The notes under the pieces: generated by a model
The model's input: only the letters and a program-made list of their open reading frames with translations
Told to the model about the DNA's origin: nothing
The model's database searches: none
Position numbers and translations under genes: made by a program
Shown here: positions 54,701 to 63,090 of the stretch, piece after piece
How positions within the stretch are numbered: position 1 is the first letter of the stretch
How the letters are laid out: every line of letters begins with the position of its first letter
Source: CATQGW01 sp965242565
Lineage (GTDB): Bacteria > Chloroflexota > Dehalococcoidia > Bin125
Direction of reading: 5' to 3'
Length of the DNA stretch: 64,000 nt
NCBI GenBank assembly: GCA_965242565.1
Contig: OZ251457.1
Coordinates: 744,001 to 808,000, forward strand

Positions 54701-55041
54701 CGCTGGGCGTGATCGCCGTGCGCGCCGTGGTGGAGCGGCGCGGACAGATCGGCGTGCTCCGCTCGCTCGGCTTCCGCTCGCAGATGGTCGGCGTCGGGAT
54801 GCTGATCGAGATGGGCTTTATCGCCCTGCTCGGCGTCGTGCTGGGCACTGTGCTGGCGCTGGCGATGGCCTGGCGGCTGTTCGCCGAAAACACCTTCGGG
54901 CCGGATGTCAGCCTCTACATCCCGGTCGGCACCGTCGTGATCTTCATGGTCGTGGCGATGGCCGCGTCGCTGGTGCTGACCTATCTGCCGGCGCGGCAGG
55001 CGGCGCGCACGACGATCGCTGAGGCGCTGCGCTATGAGTAG
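51730..55041 (+). CDS. FtsX-like permease (MacB-type ABC transporter membrane protein)
   Basis: 1103 residues, long for the family, with two FtsX-type units. An N-terminal helix (about 12-32) is followed by RNIPRRRAQTVLIVFGLTLA and a large extracytoplasmic domain (about 80-320). A first block of helices follows (LVLLFLFMGSFSVAAGVLLI, EMGMSRAIGMQRDHLIQMF), then an unusual central membrane region of several helices (about 500-650) and a second external domain. The last FtsX domain has GLAALGVIAVRAVVERRGQI and LRSLGFRSQMVGVGMLIEMG, ending LPARQAARTTIAEALRYE. It probably moves lipoproteins, lipids or peptides, substrate unknown. The hydrolase gene overlaps its end by eight bases. Confidence 0.88.
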   Translation: MNNIFGADINDIALGVGIAVAVVMSVLVFFTLRRPLVVKMGLRNIPRRRAQTVLIVFGLTLATIIVTMAFVTGDTLAISVRGAALDDQRRIDHRLEVSEESSFAPDANPLVQQQVIDDLRSTYVDDSRVDGVFGALIEPVSVRNLDTRLSEPTFWLVGVNPADVDAVGAVPDREGRDFAMSSVGADEIVINEFIAEQIDAEPGHTLSLQVGPRSYELRVAAIAADSLITGSVFEQGGGVARIGTARQVLGEPPDADGWTFVAVASGGSVRGGLELSDELESSLNRFLLDREQAERAGGALDDPVYLDGASERLQVEPAKKDAVDGAELLGAVLVLLFLFMGSFSVAAGVLLIFLIFAMLAEERRSEMGMSRAIGMQRDHLIQMFMSEGMVYNLGAAVVGVALGLVITLGMVSFLNSALDAFGFTFSWSVTWQAMIISGGIGLVITFITMTISSFRASVLNIVAAIRDLPDTSLSRRRRISIPGIFTTPLGIVLLPTTLITFPLGSLFVAFAGATGGLRASVVPWLLAPAWQLMTWRAEWWPLMLGGGLLLTWFGLDRETLLYYTIGGSIAPLGLVMLLTRVGLPGRPLWTLGSAFVLFFWLSPNGWHEDVFGVDLNGGAELFVVSGLMMTAAGALLLVFNLESLVRVFSVAMSRAGKYAPVLRAAAAYPAASRYRTGMTIAMIALIMFALVNFTVVNSSFTRSTGTEDQLAGYEIQAESTNLEDINDIRAALAEAGDDATLERISSVGALTAGPFSGTPVQTLRSERWNENLGEPITRGGAAIVDDLSEDGAEAGDVVLVAGDDGFYDSNQITLQARTAAYASDTEVWAALKRGEPVAVITRATVEGGGFAGGGDSWRMPDGVDQRATALPRTTIQIGRADARVEVEVIALTPTLSFDAFTPEGEPGDLPSVIVPRAVWDQVVGEPDVVRHLVAVRDGEDSLDVAQAIESTLLIEVDDLAGEQERNSRLTNSFLRAFQAFIGIGLAAGLAALGVIAVRAVVERRGQIGVLRSLGFRSQMVGVGMLIEMGFIALLGVVLGTVLALAMAWRLFAENTFGPDVSLYIPVGTVVIFMVVAMAASLVLTYLPARQAARTTIAEALRYE

Positions 55042-55894
55042 CCTGTCGGACATGCCCGACGCCGACCAGCTGCCCGACCCGCTGTTTGACCTCGCGTTCG
55101 GCTACGACCGCGACCTGCCGCTGGAGGCGGAACGTCGCACGGTGCGCGATGCCGAAACGCTCAAGGTTGAGCGCTTTGAGCTGACATCGCGCAACGACCA
55201 GCGCGTACCAGGGCTGCTGCTCTCGGATCCGCGCGCCGAAGGACCGCGCCCGCTGGTGCTGGTGGGGCATCCCGGCACGCTGGACAAGGGCGCCGATTAC
55301 GTGCTCTGGCCGGCGCAGCAGTGGGTCGCGCGGGGCGCGATCTGCGCCACGATCGACCAGGCGGGCCACGGCGAGCGGGCGCGCCGCCCGGTGACGATGG
55401 ACGACTTCATGAACTGGCCGATGCGGCGGCTGGACCAGTCGCTGCAAACGGCGGTCGACTGGATGCGTGCGCTGGACTGGCTGGCGGCGCTGCCGGAGGT
55501 CGACGCGGAGCGGGTCGGCTTCGTGGGTTTCAGCATGGGCGGGATGCGCGGCGCGCCGTTCGTGGGCCTGGATTCGCGGGTGCGCGCCGCCTCGTTCTGC
55601 ATCAGCGGCGCAACGACGCTGGGCGGCAACGATTCCCCGTCCGGCCGCCTCGCAGCGCGCCTGACGGACCCCGGCGTCTACGCGCCAATGACGGCGGGAC
55701 GGCCGATACAGGTAGTGGCGGGCGAGCGCGATGATCTGGTGACGCCCGAAGCGACGCAGCGGTTCTACGACTTACTGGCAGAGCCGCGCGAGTTGGTCTG
55801 GCTGCCCTGCGGCCACTGGGATTTCATGCCGCAAGGCATCGAGCCGGTAGCCCCGTTCCTGGAGCGCAGCCTCGCCTTCGGCGGCGGCGCTTAG
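55034..55894 (+). CDS. Alpha/beta hydrolase (dienelactone hydrolase-like)
   Basis: 286 residues. The nucleophile elbow GFSMGGMRGAPFVG carries the catalytic Ser; an Asp (VVAGERDDLVTPEA) and His (LPCGHWDFMP) complete the triad. The N-terminal part (LVLVGHPGTLDKGADYVLWP) and the lid-like insert fit an acyl-peptidase/dienelactone hydrolase-type fold. No signal peptide. Translational coupling to the permease (ATG inside the permease's last codons) suggests a linked function. Substrate unknown. Confidence 0.8.
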   Translation: MSSLSDMPDADQLPDPLFDLAFGYDRDLPLEAERRTVRDAETLKVERFELTSRNDQRVPGLLLSDPRAEGPRPLVLVGHPGTLDKGADYVLWPAQQWVARGAICATIDQAGHGERARRPVTMDDFMNWPMRRLDQSLQTAVDWMRALDWLAALPEVDAERVGFVGFSMGGMRGAPFVGLDSRVRAASFCISGATTLGGNDSPSGRLAARLTDPGVYAPMTAGRPIQVVAGERDDLVTPEATQRFYDLLAEPRELVWLPCGHWDFMPQGIEPVAPFLERSLAFGGGA

Positions 55895-55961
55895 GGCGCG
55901 TTCACGCATCCCACCCTTCCGTCTCCTCCGCGTACCATTCCGCCGTTCTCGCGCATTTTTC

Positions 55962-56082
55962 CGTCGTTCCCGCGAAAGCGGGAACCCAGACTCAACCCTG
56001 TTCGCAGCGCCGAGGACCCGGGTTGTCCGCCAACACCCGTTCGCAGGTCATCCCGATACATGGCGCCACCGACAGCCATCGT
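55962..56082 (+). repeat. Dispersed ~120-bp intergenic element, copy 2
   Basis: It begins with a hairpin whose 8-bp stem GTTCCCGC/GCGGGAAC closes a GAAA tetraloop (55966-55985). The order of segments then matches 37578-37692 (CGCAGCGC, GGTTGTCCGCCAACACC, GTTCGCAG, CATCCCGATACATG, CACCGAC). The gap 55895-56126 has no gene. Confidence 0.7.
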
Positions 56083-56126
56083 ATGGATTTCCGCTCAGGG
56101 GCTAATGACGGAATTGTGAAGAGAAC

Positions 56127-57398
56127 CTAGGCCAGCACGCCGGCGGCGGTGAGCTCCGCGACCTCTTCGGAGGTGTAGTCGAGGATTTCGGTGGCGACGG
56201 CGTAGGTGTGTTCGCCGAAGAGGGGGGCGGGGGACTCGAGCGAGCCGGGGGTGTTGTGGAGTTTGACGATCGGGCCGTCGTAGAGCGAGACTCCTGTTTC
56301 GGGGTGGTCGAGGTACTGGTAGTAGCGGCGCTGTTTGAGGTGTTGGTCGTGCTCGCACATATCCTCGGCATCCTGCACGACGGCGGCGGGGATGCCGGCG
56401 GTTTGTAACGTTTCGGCCAGATCTGCGGCTTCCCAAGCCGATGTCCACTCGCCGATCTGCTGGTTGAGCGCGTCTTCGTGCTCGCGGCGTCCCAGTAACG
56501 TGGCGAAGCGCTCGTCCTGCGTGAAGAGTACGTCGGCGGCAATGTTGCAGAAGGCGTTCCACTCGGCGTCGCTGCGGACGGCGATCGCGACCCAGCGCTC
56601 GCGGGCGGTTGAGCCGTCGGGGTGGGGCGCGCCGCGCGCGGCGTCGCGGCAGCGGTAGATCGCGTGCGGAGTCATCCAGGATGAACGGTTGCCCTTGCGC
56701 GTCTGGTTGCGGTCGTTGGCGGTGTAGTCGAGCAGCGCAGGGCCCATCGCAGCGGCTACCGATTCCAGCTGCGCGAGTTCGATCCGCTGCCCTTGTCCGG
56801 TGCGGCGGCGGTGGCGCAGCGCGGCGAGGATCGCGATTACGGTATGACCGGGGTTGATCGCGTAGTCGGGATAGTTGGTACCGACGCCGACGGGCTTGCG
56901 CTCCGGGTCGCCGGACAGGTGCGAGATGCCCGTAACGGGCGTGAGCACCGCACCGAAGCCCAGGAAGTCGCGGTGCGGTCCGAACGTACCCTGCATCGGT
57001 TGGTAGGCGGCGATGATTGCGGGGTTAACCTCGCGCAGCTCGTCGTACGTCAGCCCCCAGCGCTCAATCACGCGCGGTGTGAGGTTGGAAAGGAAGACAT
57101 CGGAGCGCTCGATCAGCCGCAGCGCGACATCGCGCGCGCCCTCTGATCCCATATTGAGTAGCAGCGAGGCTTTGTCGGCGTTGTAGTTGTTGAAGTAGGC
57201 GCAGACGTTGTAACCGGTTTTCCCGGGCTTCTGCGGCTGTCCGAGGCGCAGGCCGTCGACGCGCGCCTCGCTTTCGACGCGGATCACCTCCGCGCCGAAA
57301 TCGGCGAGGGTGCGGCCGGCGATCGGACCCGCGCCGAACCAGGAGAAGTCGGCGACGCGCACGCCGTCCAGCGGCCGTGTTCCGTTCTCAGTCGTCAT
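56127..57398 (-). CDS. CaiB/BaiF family CoA transferase
   Basis: 423 residues, family III CoA transferase, moving CoA between carboxylic acids. It begins with PLDGVRVADFSWFGAGPIAG and IRVESEARVDGLR, has NNYNADKASLLLNMGSEGAR and LIERSDVFLSNLTPRVIERW, the usual folded-ring segments, with VNPAIIAAYQPMQG and the C-terminal LFGEHTYAVATEILDYTSEE. Its ATG overlaps the stop of the upstream CoA transferase (ATGA, 57395-57398). Substrate unknown. Confidence 0.9.
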   Translation of the reverse strand: MTTENGTRPLDGVRVADFSWFGAGPIAGRTLADFGAEVIRVESEARVDGLRLGQPQKPGKTGYNVCAYFNNYNADKASLLLNMGSEGARDVALRLIERSDVFLSNLTPRVIERWGLTYDELREVNPAIIAAYQPMQGTFGPHRDFLGFGAVLTPVTGISHLSGDPERKPVGVGTNYPDYAINPGHTVIAILAALRHRRRTGQGQRIELAQLESVAAAMGPALLDYTANDRNQTRKGNRSSWMTPHAIYRCRDAARGAPHPDGSTARERWVAIAVRSDAEWNAFCNIAADVLFTQDERFATLLGRREHEDALNQQIGEWTSAWEAADLAETLQTAGIPAAVVQDAEDMCEHDQHLKQRRYYQYLDHPETGVSLYDGPIVKLHNTPGSLESPAPLFGEHTYAVATEILDYTSEEVAELTAAGVLA

Positions 57399-58672
57399 AT
57401 CGCGCCCTCTCCTGCATAGACGGCGAGGTCCTCAAAGGGAACGCCGACCTCGTCGACCCAGATTTCGCGGTTGTGTTCGCCGATTGTCGGCGCGCCGCGG
57501 CGAATAGCCGCCGGCGTTTCCGACAGGCGGTAGGGCGGCCCGGGCAGCCGCAGCGATACCGGTTCGGCGCCGAGCGAGCGCGGCTGCTCGATTTCGACCC
57601 ACCACTCGCGGGCGGCGAGGTGGGCGTCGTCGCCGATATCGGCGGGCGACGCGACCATTCCGATCAGCAACCGCCGCGCCTGGCCCTGCTCGTAGACCTC
57701 CATCGAGGTTTTGCTCGCATAGAACGTGGTCAGGACTTCCTGCGCGCGCTCGAGCGTCGGCGCGAGCGCCGCCAGCTGCGCGGGGTCGCCCAGCGAGCGC
57801 ATGTCGAAGGCGGCGAACGTCTCTGCGAACTGCGGCTCGGTCAGCTCAGCCGCCTGGCCCTCGTCGGCCATCCAGGCGATCAGCTCGGTCCAGGGTGCGC
57901 CGAAGCCGGGGATGCCCACCGCGCTGTAGATGTAGCCGTCGCGCGTTTGGTAGGTGCCGATGCCGGGCATGCGGTGCTGCTCGCCGATCCGCTCGCGCGA
58001 CCAGCGCTGGAAGTCCCAGCCTAGATGCGCCGTCTCCTGGCAGATCGAGAGCGCCTCCTGGATTGCGGTTTCGACCAGCTGCCCTTCGCCCGTCGCCTCG
58101 GCGTGGAGCAGCGCGAGCAGCGCGCCCTGCGCGGCGGAGATGCCGGCGACAATGTAGGCCTGATTGCCGGCGATCCGCTGCGGCGGGCCGTCGGGGTAGC
58201 CGGCCAGCACGGCGATGCCCGACATCGCCTGGGCCACGATGTCGGTCACCTCCCAGCCGGCGTGGGGGCCGTCCAGCCCGAAGCCGGTGATGGAAGTCCA
58301 GACCAGCGCCGGATTGCGCTCGCGCAGCGCCGCAACATCCACGCCCAACACCTCAAGCTCGCCCGGCTTGTGGGATTCGATCACGATGTCGGCGGTGTCG
58401 ACCAGCCGCCCGAAGAGATGGCGTCCGTCGTGCTGCGCCAGATCGACCGTCGCCGAGCGTTTGTTGGCGTTGAAGTACCAGAAGCGCAGCGAGGTTTCGC
58501 GCCCCGGCTGGTCGGCGTGGAAGGGCGGGAGGCCGCGTCCGGGGTCGCCGCCCGGCGGCTCAACCTTGATCACGTCGGCGCCGAGGTCCGCCAGCAGCTT
58601 GCCGGCGTACCAGCCCATTTCGGAGGTGAGGTCGAGAATGCGGACGCCGTCGAGCGCTGTCGGAGTGTTCAT
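57395..58672 (-). CDS. CaiB/BaiF family CoA transferase
   Basis: 425 residues, family III CoA transferase. It shows LDGVRILDLTSEMGWYAGKL, LADLGADVIKVEPPGGDPGR, WYFNANKRSATVDLAQHDGR, ADIVIESHKPGELEVLGVD, and RNPALVWTSITGFGLDGPHA, all typical. It is upstream of and coupled to a second family member, so the two may form a heteromer or handle related acyl groups. Confidence 0.9.
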   Translation of the reverse strand: MNTPTALDGVRILDLTSEMGWYAGKLLADLGADVIKVEPPGGDPGRGLPPFHADQPGRETSLRFWYFNANKRSATVDLAQHDGRHLFGRLVDTADIVIESHKPGELEVLGVDVAALRERNPALVWTSITGFGLDGPHAGWEVTDIVAQAMSGIAVLAGYPDGPPQRIAGNQAYIVAGISAAQGALLALLHAEATGEGQLVETAIQEALSICQETAHLGWDFQRWSRERIGEQHRMPGIGTYQTRDGYIYSAVGIPGFGAPWTELIAWMADEGQAAELTEPQFAETFAAFDMRSLGDPAQLAALAPTLERAQEVLTTFYASKTSMEVYEQGQARRLLIGMVASPADIGDDAHLAAREWWVEIEQPRSLGAEPVSLRLPGPPYRLSETPAAIRRGAPTIGEHNREIWVDEVGVPFEDLAVYAGEGAI

Positions 58673-58697
58673 CGACGCAGCGTAGCGGCCGCCACGC

Positions 58698-58703
58698 TAA
58701 ACT
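58698..58703 (+). promoter_or_regulatory. TAAACT -10 candidate for the envelope operon
   Basis: TAAACT lies 30 bases before ATG 58734, with GGGAGG (58721-58726) as ribosome site in between. It would drive the three-gene run up to 61332. Confidence 0.4.
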
Positions 58704-58733
58704 GTCGTGAACAGAGCAGCGGGAGGGCTGCGC

Positions 58734-59138
58734 ATGTCCGACAAGCTTGAGCGCGATGTTGAAGAGGTGCTGGCCGGGATCGAGGATTTCGATTGGCGGC
58801 GGCGCGAGCGTCAGCCCGGCCCGCTGCGCCGCGCGGGGCAGCGCTTCGCCCGCAAGCTGAGCGAGCGCTCCGCCCGTCTCAGCGCGGGGCACCTGATGCT
58901 GCTCGGTTCACTGCTGGTGATCGTGGGCTTCGTACTGCGCGGCAACTCGCTGGGGATGTGGGCGATCATTCTGGGAGTGGTGCTGTTCCTGATCGGCCTC
59001 GTCTGGTCGGCGCGGGGCGGGGGCGGTCGGAAGAGCGAGCCGACCACGCGGGGCGGCTACTGGCGCGATCGCTACATCTCCTACGACGAGCCGCCCGGCA
59101 ATCCGCTCTCGCGCTGGTTCCGTCGGCGCGACCGCTAG
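58734..59138 (+). CDS. Small two-helix membrane protein
   Basis: 134 residues. A basic N-terminal part (DWRRRERQPGPLRRAGQRFA) leads to two membrane helices (HLMLLGSLLVIVGFVLRG, GMWAIILGVVLFLIGLVWSA) and a basic tail (GYWRDRYISYDEPPGNPLSR). No family recognised. It precedes the M28 lipoprotein by five bases. Confidence 0.7.
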   Translation: MSDKLERDVEEVLAGIEDFDWRRRERQPGPLRRAGQRFARKLSERSARLSAGHLMLLGSLLVIVGFVLRGNSLGMWAIILGVVLFLIGLVWSARGGGGRKSEPTTRGGYWRDRYISYDEPPGNPLSRWFRRRDR

Positions 59139-59143
59139 CTGCG

Positions 59144-60661
59144 ATGTCGGCCCGCCGTGGCGTGGGCTGGCTGGGGGCGCTAGCTGTGAGCGCCGCGCTT
59201 GCGCTGCTCGTCGCCTGCGGCGGCGAGCGAATCGCAGAGGTAGCGGAGCAGGAAGCGCAGCCCGCTGCGGCAGATCAAACCGAAGCGGCGGAAAAAGGGC
59301 AATCTCGCGCCGCGACGGCTCAATCCGGGCAGGATCAACCGCAACCGTCCGGCGAGTCGTCAGGTGCGGACGACGCGCAAGCGGGGGCGCGGCAAGAGGC
59401 GGAAAGCGACGCGACGCGCGGTCAGCCGGCGGGGACGGCGCTGAAACCAGAGCCGATCGACGCGGACTACGCGATGGAGGTGCTGCGGGCGATTGCGGAA
59501 GGGATTGGGGGGCGCTTCAACGGACAGCCGGGGGAACGGGAGATGATTGAGTTCATGGCAGAGGCGCTGCGCAGCGAGGGGTATGAGGCGGCGATCGAGC
59601 CGTTTGAGTTCGTCGGGATCGGCTCGGAACACGTGATCTATGTTGTCTCCGCGTCGGATGGTCCTGCAAACACGACCGCCATTCTGGGATCTCTGATGGA
59701 GGGGAGCCCGGATGTGCCAGCCTCGGGACCGATCGTGCTGGTGCCCGGCATCGGCACCGCGGATGATTTCGCCTCCGTGGAGGCGGCAGGCGCATTCGCC
59801 GTGGTGGAGCGCGGGGAGTTGACGTTCAGCGAGAAGCAGCGGAATGCGCAGGCGGCCGGAGCGGTTGCGCTGCTTGTCATCGACCCTGCCGGACCGTTCA
59901 GGGGCAGTCTGGAGGCCAGCGGGGCGGGCGCCATCCCCGTCTTTGCCGCGGACGGGTGGACCGCTCAATTGTTGCGCGACATCGGGGACGCAAACGCGAT
60001 GGTCGAACCGCCGGCGACGGAAGGCGAGTTCCTGGAGTCGTGGAACGTGGTCGCGCGGCGGGCCGGCGGGGTCTGTCGGGTGGTGGTGGGCGGGCACTAC
60101 GACTCGGTGCCGAACGTGCAGGGGGCGAACGACAACGCAAGCGGCATCGCGGTGACGCTGGCGCTGGCGCGGGCCTGGGCAGGGGCGGCGAGCGCCGCCG
60201 ATGTCTGTTTCGTCGGCTTCGGAGCGGAGGAGTTGGGGCTGCACGGCTCGCAGGCGTTCGTGGAGGCGGCGCGCGAGTCGGGCGAGCTGGCGGAGATCAC
60301 GGCGATGCTGAATTTGGACGCATTCGGGAATGGAGAGCGTCCGATTATCGGCGTGGGCAGCGAGGATCTGACCGAGCTGTTCGAGCGCCTCGGCGAGCAG
60401 CTGGGGATTGAGGTTGAATCAGGAGAGGCCAACCCGGGGCAGGGTTCGGACCACGCAGCGTTCTATCAGGCCGGCGTGCCCGTACTCTTCCCCATTACGC
60501 GGGGCGGCATCCTGCATGTGCCGGCGGACAACGTGGACAACATCGACGCAACGCTGGTGCGCGATGTGGGGCTGCTGGCGCAGGCGATGCTGGAGTGTCT
60601 GCTCGAACGCGCGGGCTCGCAGATCGAACCGCGCCTTTCGTGCGATGCTGAGTCGCAATGA
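59144..60661 (+). CDS. M28-family metallopeptidase lipoprotein with PA domain
   Basis: 505 residues. The signal peptide ends LALLVACGGE, a lipobox, followed by a long Gln/Ala/Glu linker (to about 100). A PA-type insert (about 180-290, including GTADDFASVEAAGAFAVVER) is followed by the Zn-peptidase M28 core: His in VVVGGHYDSVP, Asp in GANDNASGIAVTLALA, Glu in FGAEELGLHGS, Asp in LNLDAFGNG, and His in GILHVPADNVDN. This matches aminopeptidase Y/S-like enzymes acting outside the cell. An ATGA overlap (60658-60661) couples it to the LysM protein. Confidence 0.88.
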   Translation: MSARRGVGWLGALAVSAALALLVACGGERIAEVAEQEAQPAAADQTEAAEKGQSRAATAQSGQDQPQPSGESSGADDAQAGARQEAESDATRGQPAGTALKPEPIDADYAMEVLRAIAEGIGGRFNGQPGEREMIEFMAEALRSEGYEAAIEPFEFVGIGSEHVIYVVSASDGPANTTAILGSLMEGSPDVPASGPIVLVPGIGTADDFASVEAAGAFAVVERGELTFSEKQRNAQAAGAVALLVIDPAGPFRGSLEASGAGAIPVFAADGWTAQLLRDIGDANAMVEPPATEGEFLESWNVVARRAGGVCRVVVGGHYDSVPNVQGANDNASGIAVTLALARAWAGAASAADVCFVGFGAEELGLHGSQAFVEAARESGELAEITAMLNLDAFGNGERPIIGVGSEDLTELFERLGEQLGIEVESGEANPGQGSDHAAFYQAGVPVLFPITRGGILHVPADNVDNIDATLVRDVGLLAQAMLECLLERAGSQIEPRLSCDAESQ

Positions 60662-61332
60662 GACACTCACCTGCGCTCGCCGCACTGCTCGCCGTCATCG
60701 CGCTCTGCGCGGCGCTCGCCGCAGCGTGCGGCAGCGGCGAGGCCGAGCCGGCGGTCCCCGCGCCCGAGCCGACGACGACCGCCCTGCCCGGCGGTGAAGT
60801 GATCCCCGTCGAAGCGCTGCCCGACCCGCTGCCGGAGCCGTACCTGTTCCGCGACACGGTGACCGTCGAGCGCGAAATGCCCAGCGAGGTGATCCACGTA
60901 GTGGTGCCCGGCGACACCCTGGCGGGCATCGCCGGCGGCTACTGCGTGACGCTCGAAGAAATTCAGCGGCTCAACAACATCGTCGATCCCACCGCGCTCA
61001 GCGTCGGGCAGGAGCTGCGCATCCCGATCCGCGAAGGGGCCTGCGGCGTCGCCGCGCCGCAGGCGGCCGGCGCCGCTACTGAAAGCCAGACGCAGGAGCC
61101 GGCTGCGCCGCAGCGCCCGCCCGGCGAAATCTACGTCGTCGAACCGGGCGACACACTGGCCGAGATCGCCGACGCATTCGGCTTCGGCTGGCGCGACATC
61201 GCCAACTACAACAACCTCTCCGACTTCGAGGCTGAGAGCCTCCAGGTCGGACAGGAGCTGGTAATCCCGCCCGCCTCGGCCCTCGCACCCGAGGAAGAGG
61301 AAGAAGATGATCGCGCCGAGCCGCCCGGCTGA
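60658..61332 (+). CDS. LysM-domain lipoprotein
   Basis: 224 residues. The signal peptide ends LAAACGSGE (lipobox). After a Pro-rich linker come two LysM domains that bind glycan strands: VVVPGDTLAGIAGGYCVTLE to VGQELRIP, and VVEPGDTLAEIADAFGFGWR to VGQELVIP. A short acidic C terminus (EEEEEDDRAE) follows. Probably peptidoglycan-associated. No catalytic domain is attached. Confidence 0.88.
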   Translation: MRHSPALAALLAVIALCAALAAACGSGEAEPAVPAPEPTTTALPGGEVIPVEALPDPLPEPYLFRDTVTVEREMPSEVIHVVVPGDTLAGIAGGYCVTLEEIQRLNNIVDPTALSVGQELRIPIREGACGVAAPQAAGAATESQTQEPAAPQRPPGEIYVVEPGDTLAEIADAFGFGWRDIANYNNLSDFEAESLQVGQELVIPPASALAPEEEEEDDRAEPPG

Positions 61333-61424
61333 TTCCACCCCAAGCTGCACGTGCGATAAGCTGCCACCGTGTGCGCGCGGCGCATCCTGCGCCGTGCCAC
61401 CGATCGGCACGCATTGGAGCGAGC

Positions 61425-62996
<1,572 letters not shown>

Positions 62997-63090
62997 GGGT
63001 GTACAACTGAACCAACAACTGAACGAGAGGCGGCGCTCGCCGCCGCCCGCCGACCTGACGCCGGACGGCGTGGAGCCAGGACGCAACGCG

